Notes: a model not told the origin generated them from the letters alone. A stretch of 64,000 nucleotides of DNA from Streptomyces sp. 11x1 (GCF_032598905.1 NZ_CP122458.1:4427001-4491000), one strand, 5' to 3'. Shown: positions 19,482-27,112, counted from the first letter of the stretch. Numbers and translations: made by a program.

Positions 19482-20123
19482 TTAGTGGTCGTCCCCCGGG
19501 TGCCGCTCCCCCGTCGCGTACGGGTTGTCCTGGCCCTCCGCGAGGACGCCGACGAACGGCTCGCCCTCCCCCGCGAAGGTGTAGGCGCCGGCGCGGATGC
19601 GCTCGATGAGGCTGCGGGTCCACGCGGCGCCGCTGTCGGAGGAGTCGAGCCAGAAGTTCATGATCTCGCCGATGTGCCCGAACTGGGCCGGGCCCTGCTC
19701 GGGCGCGTAGTACTCGGTGATGCCCTCGCGCCAGGCGCCGATGGCCTTGACCCGCTCCTCCAGGAGGCCGAGCACCTCCGCGCGGTCGAGGTCGACCATG
19801 AAGCCGAGCCCGGCCGAGAGCATGTCCGGCTTCTGGTGGTAGGTCGCGAGGGACTCCCGCAGCAGCGCGAAGAACTCCTCGGTGCCGGCGTCGGTGATCG
19901 TGTACTCCGTGCGGGGCGGCCCGCCGGCCGTGGAGGGGGCGATCTCGTGCGCGACCAGCAGTCCCTGTTTCGCCATCTGCTTCAGGGCGTGGTAGATCGA
20001 GCCGGGCTTGGCGTTGGACCACTCGTGGGCGCCCCAGTACTCCAGGTCGTTGCGCACCTGGTAGCCGTGGGCCCGCCCGTGCTGGCGCACCGCGCCGAGC
20101 ACGAGAAGACGGATCGCTGACAT
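19482..20123 (-). CDS. PadR family transcriptional regulator
   Basis: Winged-helix regulator: MSAIRLLVLGAVRQHGRAHGYQVRNDLEYWG is the first helix set and KPGSIYHALKQMAKQGLL the recognition helix region. The C-terminal domain (residues about 95-213) is a helical dimerisation unit ending in an unusual acidic/His tail. ATG at 20123 is the only start with a PadR N-terminus. Genes downstream in the same direction are the ABC ATPase and permease, with an operator dyad between, so it likely represses its own exporter operon until a ligand binds. Confidence 0.9.
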   Translation of the reverse strand: MSAIRLLVLGAVRQHGRAHGYQVRNDLEYWGAHEWSNAKPGSIYHALKQMAKQGLLVAHEIAPSTAGGPPRTEYTITDAGTEEFFALLRESLATYHQKPDMLSAGLGFMVDLDRAEVLGLLEERVKAIGAWREGITEYYAPEQGPAQFGHIGEIMNFWLDSSDSGAAWTRSLIERIRAGAYTFAGEGEPFVGVLAEGQDNPYATGERHPGDDH

Positions 20124-20149
20124 GGGCCCCAGCGTAGAACCCCGGGACG

Positions 20150-20698
20150 TCACCCCCCGTTCGCACCCTGCGCCTTCGCCACCAGCTCGAAGGCGGTGGC
20201 GCCGTCCAGCGACTCGCGGATGACGTCGGCGTGACCGGCGTGCCGGGCGGTCTCGCGGATGAGGTGCAGGCCCAGCCAGCGCATGGAGACCCGCTCGTTC
20301 GGCGGGAACCACGGTTCGTTCGGCAGTTCGAAGGTGTCGTCGAGGCTCGGCACCGTACGCAGGAAGGACTCCGTCTCGGCGGCGACCTTCTCCCAGTAGG
20401 CGAGCTGCGACTCCACGGTCTCGTCGCGGACGAGGGTGAAGCACTCGTGCCAGTTCGACTGGTCCCGCCGGACTGCCGGCTCCTCGCCCTTGGCCTTGGC
20501 GACCCACCACTGCTCGACTTCGGCCACGTGCTTGAGGAGCCCGGCGAGGGAGAGTTCGCTGGCGCTCGGCCGGCTGGAGGCCTGCTCGTCGGTGAGCCCG
20601 AGCACCGAACGGCGGAGGCCGCCGCGCTGTTCCGCCAGGAAGGCGAGCAGCGCCCCGCGCTCGTCGACCGTCTCCTCCGCGCACACATGCATGACCAT
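20150..20698 (-). CDS. DinB family protein
   Basis: A 182-residue four-helix-bundle protein of the DinB/DUF664 type. Candidate metal ligands are the histidine in LLKHVAEVEQWW and the closing pair in RETARHAGHADVIRE. Many relatives are thiol transferases (mycothiol- or bacillithiol-dependent); that activity is only possible here. MVMHVCAEE has two starts, ATG 20698 and ATG 20692. It lies 26 bp upstream of padR on the same strand and could be co-transcribed with it. Confidence 0.85.
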   Translation of the reverse strand: MVMHVCAEETVDERGALLAFLAEQRGGLRRSVLGLTDEQASSRPSASELSLAGLLKHVAEVEQWWVAKAKGEEPAVRRDQSNWHECFTLVRDETVESQLAYWEKVAAETESFLRTVPSLDDTFELPNEPWFPPNERVSMRWLGLHLIRETARHAGHADVIRESLDGATAFELVAKAQGANGG

Positions 20699-20760
20699 GA
20701 CCGTCTGCCTCTCGTCGGGCCGGGGGCTCCGGTGAGCCCCTCTGACACCGACGAAACTAC

Positions 20761-20795
20761 GGGCCCTTGCGGTCAGGTTCTGTCCGCAAGGGCCC
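20761..20795 (-). terminator. hairpin terminator after aldehyde dehydrogenase
   Basis: Exact 12-bp stem gggcccttgcgg / ccgcaagggccc with an 11-base loop, 33 bp past the aldehyde dehydrogenase stop (minus strand). Confidence 0.8.
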
Positions 20796-20827
20796 GGCGC
20801 TTTCAGGAAAGGGATGCGGGAAAGCCA

Positions 20828-22288
20828 TCAGAAGGGGAAGAAGCTCCGCTTGTGCTGGACCGAGATCCACTTCTGGGTGGTGAACGCGTCCACCGCGGTC
20901 TCGCCGTTGAGGCGCCCGATGCCGGAGTGCTTCTCACCGCCGAACGGCACGAGCGGCTCGTCGTGCACGGTGCCGTCGTTGACGTGGAACATGCCGGTGT
21001 CGATCTGCTTCGCGAAGCGCACGCCCCGCTCGATGTCCCCGGTGTGCACGGCGCCGCTGAGGCCGTACGGGGTGTCGTTGACGATGCGGACGGCCTCCTC
21101 CTCCCCGTCGAAGGGGATGAGGAAGACGACGGGGCCGAAGACCTCCTGCTGGAGGAGGGCGGAGCCGGCGGGGACGTCGGTGAGGACGGACGGCTCGACC
21201 AGGTTGGCGGTCGTGGAGCCGCGCACGAGCGCGGTGGCGCCCTCGGCGAGCGCCTGCTCGACGACCGACTTGAGGGCGTCCGCCTGGGAGGAGTTGATGA
21301 CCGGGCCGATGACTGTGCTCGGGTCGCTCGGGTCGCCGACCTTCAGGGACGTCACCTTGGCCACGAACTTCTCGGTGAACTCGGCCTGCACCGAGCGGTC
21401 GACCAGGACGCGGTTGGCGGCCATGCAGACCTGGCCCTGGTGGACGAAGCGCGAGAAGACGGCCGCGTCGACGGCGTAGTCGACGTCCGCGTCGTCCAGG
21501 ACCACCAGGGCGCTGTTGCCGCCCAGTTCGAGGACCGTGCGCTTGAAGTTCGCGGCGGCTACGGTGGCGACGTGACGGCCGACCTTGTCGGAGCCGGTGA
21601 AGGAGATCAGCTTCGGGACGGGGTGCTCGATGAAGGCGTCGCCTATCTCGGCGATGTCGGTGACGACGACGTTGAGCAGCCCGCCGGGCAGGCCGGCCTC
21701 CTCGAAGATCTTCGCGACCAGGGTGCCACCGGCGATGGGTGTGTTCTGGTGCGGCTTCAGCACCACGCCGTTGCCGAGGGCGAGGGCGGGGGCCACCGAC
21801 TTGATGGAGAGCAGGAAGGGGAAGTTGAAGGGGCTGATGACGCCCACGACACCGACCGGTACGCGGTAGAGGCGGTTCTCCTTGCCGTCGATCGGCGACG
21901 GAAGGATTCTGCCCTCGGGGCGCAGCGCCAGCTGAATCGATTCGCGCAGGAACTCCTTGGCGAGGTGCAGTTCGAACCCCGCCTTCAGGTACGTGCCGCC
22001 GAGTTCCGCGATGATCACCTCGGTGATCTCCTGCTCGCGCTCCTCGATGACCTTCAGGGCCTTCTCGAAGACCGCGCGACGCGCATAGGCGTTGACCTCG
22101 GCCCATTCCTTCTGGGCCGCCTGGGCGGCCCGGTAGGCCTCGTCCACCTCGTCGACCGTGGCGATGGTGATCGACGCGAGCTTCGCGTCGTCGTACGGGT
22201 TGAAGTCGATGATGTCCCAGGAGCCGGAGCCCGGGCGCCACTCGCCGCCGATGTACTGCTGGGCCAGGTCGGTGAAGTAGGACGACAT
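20828..22288 (-). CDS. aldehyde dehydrogenase family protein
   Basis: NAD(P)-dependent oxidation of an aldehyde to its acid, resembling benzaldehyde/vanillin dehydrogenases. The 486-residue protein has the general-base glutamate in VLELGGNSALVVLDDADVD, the catalytic cysteine in GQVCMAANR, the cofactor motif FTGSDKVGRHVA, and the C-terminal FGGEKHSGIGR. ATG at 22288 (MSSYFTDLAQQYIGGEW) is the conserved start. A gatcaa..ttgatc dyad 24 bp upstream suggests specific control. The substrate cannot be assigned. Confidence 0.92.
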   Translation of the reverse strand: MSSYFTDLAQQYIGGEWRPGSGSWDIIDFNPYDDAKLASITIATVDEVDEAYRAAQAAQKEWAEVNAYARRAVFEKALKVIEEREQEITEVIIAELGGTYLKAGFELHLAKEFLRESIQLALRPEGRILPSPIDGKENRLYRVPVGVVGVISPFNFPFLLSIKSVAPALALGNGVVLKPHQNTPIAGGTLVAKIFEEAGLPGGLLNVVVTDIAEIGDAFIEHPVPKLISFTGSDKVGRHVATVAAANFKRTVLELGGNSALVVLDDADVDYAVDAAVFSRFVHQGQVCMAANRVLVDRSVQAEFTEKFVAKVTSLKVGDPSDPSTVIGPVINSSQADALKSVVEQALAEGATALVRGSTTANLVEPSVLTDVPAGSALLQQEVFGPVVFLIPFDGEEEAVRIVNDTPYGLSGAVHTGDIERGVRFAKQIDTGMFHVNDGTVHDEPLVPFGGEKHSGIGRLNGETAVDAFTTQKWISVQHKRSFFPF

Positions 22289-22311
22289 GTGATCCTCAAT
22301 CAGTCGGCATC

Positions 22312-22325
22312 GATCAAGATTGATC
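22312..22325. promoter_or_regulatory. operator-like dyad upstream of aldehyde dehydrogenase
   Basis: gatcaa-ga-ttgatc, a 6-bp inverted repeat with a 2-bp centre, lies 24 bp upstream of the aldehyde dehydrogenase ATG, where a repressor would block transcription. The binding protein is unknown. Confidence 0.5.
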
Positions 22326-22440
22326 ACACGTCATCGTACTGGTGGGTAAAGGGAGTTGAGAGCTACTCGGGAGACTCTGTGAAGACTCTCAGGGAGCCTC
22401 AGGGAGGCCCGGAAGGTGCCCCAGGGAGTCCCAAGGAGTC

Positions 22441-23304
22441 TCAGGAGAGCTGGATCAGCCCCCGCAGCAGGTCCCTGCTCTCGGCCGGGGACGGGCTGTC
22501 GTCCTGGAGCCGCTTGATCGCCCGCTCGTACTGCGCGATGTCCTCGCCCTTGTCCAGGTAGAGAGCGCTGGTGAGCTGTTCGAGATAGACGACGTCGGTG
22601 AGGTCGGACTCGGGGAAGCTCAGCACGGTGAAGGCGCCGCTCTCGCCGGAGTGACCGCCGAAGCTGAACGGCATGATCTGGATCGTCACGTTCGGGCGCT
22701 CCGAGATGTCGATCAGATGCTGGAACTGCCCCCGCATCACGTCCCGGTCGCCGTACGGCCGACGCAGCGCCGCCTCGTCGAGGACGCAGTGGAACTCCGG
22801 GGCCCGCTCGGACACCAGGTACTTCTGGCGCTCCATCCGCAGGGCGACCCGCTTGTCGATCTCCGCCTCGCTCGCGCCCCTCATGCCCCGGACGACGACC
22901 GCGTGGGCGTACGCCTCGGTCTGCAACAGACCGTGCACGAACTGGACTTCGTAGCTGCGGATGAGGTGGGCCGCCGCTTCGAGGCCGACGTAGGTGGGGA
23001 ACCAGCTGGGCAGGACGTCGGAGTAGCTGTGCCACCAACCGGCGACATTGGCTTCCTTCGCCAGGGAGAGCAGTGAGGTGCGCTCGGTCTCGTCGGTGAC
23101 GCCGTAGAGGGTCAACAGGTCCTCCACGTCACGGGTCTTGAAGCTGACCCGGCCGAGTTCCATCCGGCTGATCTTCGACTCCGAGGAGCGGATCGAGTAT
23201 CCGGCCTTCTCCCGGGTGATCCCCTGCGACTCGCGCAGCCGCCTGAGATGCGAGCCCAGCAGCATCCGCCTCACCACCGACCCGCTCGATTCACCGGCGC
23301 CCAC
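22441..23304 (-). CDS. XRE-family regulator with DUF5753 (WhiJ-type)
   Basis: The 287-residue protein starts with a Cro/CI helix-turn-helix (LGSHLRRLRESQGITREKAGYSI, then SSESKISRMELGRV) followed by the DUF5753 domain (WWHSYSDVLPSWFPTYVGLEAAA). Streptomyces hold dozens of paralogues, including WhiJ, often next to a DUF397 protein and a HATPase, as here. Family members influence sporulation and antibiotic production, apparently with the small partner as antagonist. It is divergent from the HATPase gene at 23701. I infer that it binds the bipartite motif found upstream of both partners. Confidence 0.88.
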   Translation of the reverse strand: MGAGESSGSVVRRMLLGSHLRRLRESQGITREKAGYSIRSSESKISRMELGRVSFKTRDVEDLLTLYGVTDETERTSLLSLAKEANVAGWWHSYSDVLPSWFPTYVGLEAAAHLIRSYEVQFVHGLLQTEAYAHAVVVRGMRGASEAEIDKRVALRMERQKYLVSERAPEFHCVLDEAALRRPYGDRDVMRGQFQHLIDISERPNVTIQIMPFSFGGHSGESGAFTVLSFPESDLTDVVYLEQLTSALYLDKGEDIAQYERAIKRLQDDSPSPAESRDLLRGLIQLS

Positions 23305-23700
23305 GTTCGTCCAGCCTCCCCAACTTCTTCAGGGGCCGCAGTCTGCCACTAAACCACTCCGATCCGCACTCGCCCGGTTACAGAAATGGAAAGTCTTCAA
23401 CATGTGAGACGGATGAGACGGCGGAGGAGAGAAGGGAGTGTGGCCGAGATGCGTCACGAAGAACACCCCGCGGACACAGGAAACCGTCAGGAAGTCGCCA
23501 GGAGGTCGCCAGGAAGCCGTCATCCGCGGCCTGTTCGGAGGGAATCAGGCGACAGAAGAAATGTTCAGCAAGCGGTATGCGAAGGTCCAATTCGGGCGCG
23601 TGCACGTGCATCTGCCCTTGCATCTGCTGTGCGCATCAGAAACCATGGTCCCGCGCCACCGCTGCATCGCAACGACCGCGAACTCCCGGGAGTGCCTCGC
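23305..23700. other. intergenic region upstream of the HATPase gene
   Basis: The region contains the divergent promoters and the bipartite motif at 23601-23627. Open frames beginning at 23386 continue into the HATPase gene but the first 105 codons show no family similarity; I treat them as leader DNA. Confidence 0.5.
23601..23627 (+). promoter_or_regulatory. bipartite motif, copy 1 (upstream of HATPase gene)
   Basis: tgcacgtgcat, seven unmatched bases, then tgcatctgc. The first arm contains the 10-bp palindrome tgcacgtgca. It points toward the gene starting at 23701. An identically spaced copy lies on the other strand upstream of the DUF397 gene. Confidence 0.72.
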
Positions 23701-24219
23701 ATGGGGACGAATGGATCGACCATGCTCGAACCCTTACGGCAGGGACTTCCGCCACTTGATCCCGCGACCGTGTCCGACGCAGCGTCCTGCGCGCTGCCGC
23801 CCCGCTACGAAGCGGTGCGCGAGGCACGGCAGTTCACCCGGGGCACGCTCGGCCAGTGGCGGTTGGACGAACGCTTCGACGACGTCTGCCTCGTGGTCTC
23901 GGAACTCGTCACCAACGCCCTGCGGCACGGTCTGCCCACCGGCAACGGGGCGTGCCCGGCCCAGGACCCGCCCGTACGGCTGCACTTGATGCGCTGGACC
24001 GAGCGGCTGGTGTGCGCGGTGCGCGATCCCAGTCACGACAGCCCGGTCGCGGGCGACTCCGAGGACTTCTCGGCGGAGTCGGGGCGCGGATTGTTCCTGG
24101 TCGACTCGTTCGCGGACAGCTGGGGCTGGCATCCGCTGGGCGGCGCGCTCAGCGGCAAGGTGGTGTGGGCACTGTTCCAGGTTGAGCCGGTGCCGGGCCG
24201 CCAGTCGGCCTGTCGATGA
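23701..24219 (+). CDS. ATP-binding protein, HATPase_c / anti-sigma-factor-like
   Basis: Single GHKL ATPase domain like the RsbW/SpoIIAB serine kinases that hold sigma or anti-anti-sigma factors. The N box is VVSELVTNALRHG and the G box is GRGLFLVDSFADSWGW. The 172-residue form from ATG 23701 has GGGAG nine bases upstream; ATG 23722 is an in-frame alternative. It belongs to a WhiJ-type set with the XRE regulator and DUF397 protein on either side. Kinase activity and partner are inferred from the family. Confidence 0.87.
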   Translation: MGTNGSTMLEPLRQGLPPLDPATVSDAASCALPPRYEAVREARQFTRGTLGQWRLDERFDDVCLVVSELVTNALRHGLPTGNGACPAQDPPVRLHLMRWTERLVCAVRDPSHDSPVAGDSEDFSAESGRGLFLVDSFADSWGWHPLGGALSGKVVWALFQVEPVPGRQSACR

Positions 24220-24247
24220 ACCGCGGCGCTTTTCGGCGCCGCGGTTC
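24218..24247. terminator. hairpin terminator after HATPase gene
   Basis: Exact 12-bp stem gaaccgcggcgc / gcgccgcggttc with a 6-base loop overlapping the HATPase stop. The DUF397 gene converges from the other side. Confidence 0.8.
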
Positions 24248-24297
24248 TACGCGTGTCACACCGTCGGGCGCGCCGACTTCCCGCCGCCGAGCGGGTC

Positions 24298-24564
24298 TTA
24301 TCCGACCAGGTGGTCGAACTCCCCGTCCTTGACGCCCAGGAGCATCGCCTCGATCTCCGCGCGGGTGTAGACGAGCGCCGGGCCGTCGGGGAAGCGCGAG
24401 TTGCGTACCGCCACCTCACCGCCGGGCAGCCGGGCGAACTCCACGCAGTTGCCCTGCGAGTTGCTGTGCCGGCTCTTCTGCCAGGCCACCGCATGGAGCT
24501 CGGTGAGCTCCGTCGCGGCCATGCCGTTGTACACGTCATCCACGCCGTACACGTCGTGGTCCAC
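24298..24564 (-). CDS. DUF397 domain protein
   Basis: An 88-residue protein with the DUF397 core WQKSRHSNSQGNCVEFARL and VAVRNSRFPDGPALVYTRAE. GTG at 24564 is selected because GGGGAG lies eight bases upstream; ATG 24522 would remove 14 residues that are also common in the family. DUF397 proteins are the small partners of WhiJ-type XRE/DUF5753 regulators and are thought to modulate them by direct binding. A bipartite motif shared with the HATPase promoter lies about 190 bp upstream. Confidence 0.88.
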   Translation of the reverse strand: MDHDVYGVDDVYNGMAATELTELHAVAWQKSRHSNSQGNCVEFARLPGGEVAVRNSRFPDGPALVYTRAEIEAMLLGVKDGEFDHLVG

Positions 24565-24627
24565 AGGTCGCTCCCCGGGGTGGTGCAGTAGTGCGCTGGA
24601 TGCGCGTTGGCTCTGATGTGGCCGGTG

Positions 24628-24716
24628 TTGCCAGTGATGCCTTTTTGCCAGTGATGGCTGCCTTGTCAGTGGCGCCTGCCTTGTCAGTGGTGTCTGTGTT
24701 GCCAGTGACACCAGTG
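24628..24716. repeat. five tandem 17-18 bp repeats
   Basis: Head-to-tail units beginning ttgccagtg or ttgtcagtg: 24628-24644, 24645-24662, 24663-24680, 24681-24698 and 24699-24716. They lie between the DUF397 start and its upstream bipartite motif. They may be iterated protein sites or a slipped repeat. No gene is visible across them. Confidence 0.75.
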
Positions 24717-24757
24717 ATGCGGCAGTCAACTGCCCCGGATCATAGCTTTGTTCACGT

Positions 24758-24784
24758 GCAGATGCATGAGCGTATGCACGTGCA
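24758..24784 (-). promoter_or_regulatory. bipartite motif, copy 2 (upstream of DUF397 gene)
   Basis: On the minus strand tgcacgtgcat, seven bases, tgcatctgc: same arms, spacing and orientation relative to its gene as copy 1 at 23601. All 20 arm bases are identical between the copies, whereas the seven spacer bases differ. Confidence 0.72.
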
Positions 24785-24930
24785 CGCGGGGTGTCTCCTC
24801 GGTTACAGCACCAGAGAGACGTAGCGCGGCGCGATCCTGTTCCATCCGGGACTACATCTCTCCGTACGGCGTGCGGAACCGGGCGGTTCAGGGCGGGGAG
24901 GGCGGCGTCCGCAGAATGGCGGAAAAGGGA

Positions 24931-24966
24931 CGGCCCCGGGGAGGTCGTGGAGCCTCCCCGGGGCCG
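24931..24966 (-). terminator. hairpin terminator of the zinc-independent ribosomal operon
   Basis: Exact 14-bp stem cggccccggggagg / cctccccggggccg with an 8-base loop, 100 bp beyond the rpsR stop. Between it and the gene is a (GGT/GGC)-rich stretch with no evident coding role. Confidence 0.75.
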
Positions 24967-25065
24967 GGTGGGGGGTGGTGGTGCCGGTGGTACCCGTGGC
25001 GCCTGCGGCGCAGGTGGTGCGGGTGGCGCGGGTGGCGCGGTATTCGGATCAGGTCGGGCAGGGGC

Positions 25066-25299
25066 TCAGCGCGTGGAGTACGGCAGGAGGGCCATCTCGC
25101 GGGCGTTCTTGATGGCCCGCGCGAGCTGGCGCTGCTGCTGCGCGGTGACGCGGGTCACACGGCGGCTGCGGATCTTGCCCCGGTCGGAGATGAACCGGCG
25201 CAGGAGGTCCGTGTCCTTGTAGTCGATGTATGTGATCTTCGCCTGGTCCAGCGGGTTGGGACGGGACTTGGCAGGCTTGCGCTCCGGCTTGCGGGGCAT
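25066..25299 (-). CDS. rpsR: 30S ribosomal protein S18, alternative paralogue
   Basis: S18 sits on the ribosomal platform next to S6. The 77-residue protein has the S18 core [34 protein letters not shown] and lacks the CxxC motifs of zinc-binding S18. It is the last gene of a four-gene minus-strand unit (L33, L31, CobW-like, S18) divergent from L28 and S14. The set is the well-known Zur-repressed reserve of streptomycetes, used when zinc is scarce. It starts 7 bp after the CobW-like stop. Confidence 0.94.
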   Translation of the reverse strand: MPRKPERKPAKSRPNPLDQAKITYIDYKDTDLLRRFISDRGKIRSRRVTRVTAQQQRQLARAIKNAREMALLPYSTR

Positions 25300-25305
25300 G
25301 GCGGT

Positions 25306-26580
25306 TCAGACCTCCAGGAAGGTGTCGAAGGGGCGCGGCAGCCGTTCCCAGGCGGCGCGGCCCGCGGCGTACTCGGCGTCGGTGAGCAGGCAGGACTCCA
25401 GCAGCCGTTCGAGTCCGTCGCGGTCCAGGCCCGGGGAGGTGAAGACGAGGTGCTGGCACCGGTCGCCGTGTTCCGGGTGCCAGTCGAGGGCGGCGGCGGC
25501 CCGGCGGACCGGGGGCACCATGTCCCAGGCGGCGTCCGGGAGCGAGGCGAGCCAGGGGCCGACCGACTCCACGCACAGGGCGCCGCCGGCCGCGTCCCAG
25601 TGGAGCAGGGTGTCGGGGCGCTCGGCCAGCCAGAACCTGCCGCGGCTGCGGGCCGCCGCGCAGCAGAGGTCTTCGAGTGCCTCGTAGAGCCGCTCCGGAT
25701 GGAAGGGGCGATGGCGATGCCAGACCAGGGTGGTGACGCCGTGTTCGTCCGCGTCGGTGGGCAGGAGCGCGGAGGCGGGGTGCTGGGCCGCGGCTGCGGC
25801 GTCCACGTCGAAGCCGGCGAACGCTGCGGCGAGCAGGGCCGAGGAGCGCCGTAGGGGCCGGCGCACGTCGCCGGGTGCGGGTGCGTTGTGGCTGGTCGCG
25901 CCCCGCGGCGGAGCCGCAGATGGATGCTGCCCCGCGCCCCTTTCGGGGCCTGCAGCCACCTCAGGCGCACGGCTTCCGTCACCGATGGGCACCCGCTGGG
26001 CCGTCGGGTGGAGTTGGGACAAAAGGGCCCTGTCCTCGTCGTCCGCGTCCTCCGAGTCCAGTACGGCGAGGACCGGGGCGTATTCGAGTTGGCGGGCGAA
26101 GGTGTCGGCGACCGTGCGCTGGTCGGTGGTGGCGGCGGCGAGGCCCCGGTCGGCCAGGTCGTCGCCGTTGCCGAGGTAGGGCAGCAGGAGGGCGGGGTCG
26201 ACCGCCGTGATCACGGAGGTGATGCGGAGGCCACTGGCGGCGACCACCTCGGCCATGGCCTTCGGCTCGACCGAGTCCCAGAGTTCGACGACCGCGAGGC
26301 GGGTGAGGCCCGCGTCGGCGAAGCGCTCCAGTTCGGGGACGAGGTCCTCGCGCAGCGCGCAGCAGGCGCAGTCGTTGACGAGCGGGGTCTCACCGGTGGA
26401 GATGAGGCCCGCCGCGTCCCGGACGGTCCGGACGACCTTGGCGTCCGGACCGTCGGTCGCGGTGGAGAGGTCGTGGTGCAGCGCGACGCTGCCCGGGACC
26501 TCGGCGAGCAGCGCCTCGACGGCGGCCCGCCGGGCGTCGGCGTGCAGCCCGCCGACGATCGCGACAGACAGCTGGGTCAC
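25306..26580 (-). CDS. CobW/YciC-like protein with degenerate P-loop and repeat-derived insert
   Basis: Family members are GTP-dependent zinc metallochaperones (COG0523). The 424-residue protein keeps the metal motif VNDCACCALREDLV, the VVELWDSVEPKAMAEVV region and the C-terminal CobW domain (LVFTSPGLDRDGL). The position of Walker A reads VGGLHADARRAAVEALL, without the expected GK[S/T], so GTP binding is doubtful. About 25 residues (GPERGAGQHPSAAPPRGATS and flank) are encoded by dispersed repeat copy D. GTG at 26580 begins 5 bp after the L31 stop; Zur control is inferred from context. Confidence 0.86.
   Translation of the reverse strand: MTQLSVAIVGGLHADARRAAVEALLAEVPGSVALHHDLSTATDGPDAKVVRTVRDAAGLISTGETPLVNDCACCALREDLVPELERFADAGLTRLAVVELWDSVEPKAMAEVVAASGLRITSVITAVDPALLLPYLGNGDDLADRGLAAATTDQRTVADTFARQLEYAPVLAVLDSEDADDEDRALLSQLHPTAQRVPIGDGSRAPEVAAGPERGAGQHPSAAPPRGATSHNAPAPGDVRRPLRRSSALLAAAFAGFDVDAAAAAQHPASALLPTDADEHGVTTLVWHRHRPFHPERLYEALEDLCCAAARSRGRFWLAERPDTLLHWDAAGGALCVESVGPWLASLPDAAWDMVPPVRRAAAALDWHPEHGDRCQHLVFTSPGLDRDGLERLLESCLLTDAEYAAGRAAWERLPRPFDTFLEV
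25880..25953. repeat. dispersed GC-rich hairpin repeat, copy D, inside a coding region
   Basis: Contains gttgtggctggtcgcgcccc, cggcggagccgcagatg and ccccgcgcccctttcggggc, the same order as intergenic copies A and F. It is read in frame by the CobW-like gene without introducing a stop. Confidence 0.78.
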
Positions 26581-26585
26581 GTCGG

Positions 26586-26906
26586 TCAGCCTCGCTTCTT
26601 TCCGACCGTGTCAGCTGCGCCGGTCGCACCGATCGATCCGGTCGGCCCGGCCGCTCCGACTTTCCCGGCGCCGTACCGCTTCTGGAACTTCTCCACGCGG
26701 CCGGCGGTGTCCAGGACGCGCGCGGTGCCCGTGTAGAAGGGGTGGCTGACGTTCGAGATCTCGACGTCGACCACCGGGTAGGTGTTGCCGTCCTCCCACT
26801 CGATCGTCTTCTCGCTCGTCATCGTCGAGCGCGTGAGGAAGGTGTGGTTCGCGGCACGGTCCCGGAAGACGACGGGCCCGTACGACGGGTGGATGTCCTT
26901 CTTCAT
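26586..26906 (-). CDS. rpmE2: 50S ribosomal protein L31 type B (zinc-independent)
   Basis: The first 83 residues match type B L31: [45 protein letters not shown]. It lacks the four cysteines of type A, so it can replace zinc-bound L31 on the ribosome during zinc starvation. A C-terminal extension, [17 protein letters not shown], has Gly-x-y triplets like a short collagen segment and is unusual. It is tightly packed between rpmG (7 bp) and the CobW-like gene (5 bp) and presumably Zur-controlled. Confidence 0.94.
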   Translation of the reverse strand: MKKDIHPSYGPVVFRDRAANHTFLTRSTMTSEKTIEWEDGNTYPVVDVEISNVSHPFYTGTARVLDTAGRVEKFQKRYGAGKVGAAGPTGSIGATGAADTVGKKRG

Positions 26907-26913
26907 CGACGCC

Positions 26914-27078
26914 TCAGCGCTCCTCTCGGAAGTCGACGTGACGGCCCGCCATCGGGTCGAACTTGCGCAGCGTCAGGCGGTCCGGGTCGTTCCGGCGGTT
27001 CTTGCGGGTGACGTAGGTGTAGCCGGTGCCGGCCGTCGACCGGAGTTTGATGACCGGGCGGAGTTCGTTGCGTGCCAT
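26914..27078 (-). CDS. rpmG: 50S ribosomal protein L33, zinc-independent paralogue
   Basis: A 54-residue protein, short enough to be easily missed: [20 protein letters not shown], then [20 protein letters not shown] and a basic end. L33 belongs to the large subunit near the E site. The CxxC pairs of zinc-binding L33 are absent. It is the first gene of the minus-strand zinc-independent operon, with the Zur-box 13 bp upstream of its ATG. Confidence 0.94.
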   Translation of the reverse strand: MARNELRPVIKLRSTAGTGYTYVTRKNRRNDPDRLTLRKFDPMAGRHVDFREER

Positions 27079-27091
27079 GCTGCTACCTTAC

Positions 27092-27112
27092 TGAAAATGA
27101 ATTCCATTTACA
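27092..27112. promoter_or_regulatory. Zur-box
   Basis: tgaaaatgaattccatttac followed by a forms an imperfect AT-rich dyad in very GC-rich DNA, close to the actinobacterial Zur consensus with TGaaAATGA half-sites. It lies centrally between divergent rpmG (27078) and rpmB (27140), so one bound Zur dimer pair could silence both operons. Confidence 0.85.

Noticed and set aside
23386-23700. N-terminal extension of the HATPase protein from 23386
   Set aside because: The 105 extra codons lack family similarity and contain the bipartite regulatory motif; a ribosome site supports 23701.
24628-24716. CRISPR-like tandem repeats
   Set aside because: Units are contiguous without spacers.
24965-25060. 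GGT/GGC triplet-rich stretch as a possible coding repeat
   Set aside because: It lies between a terminator and the rpsR stop, on neither strand giving a protein with start and ribosome site; more likely simple repeat.
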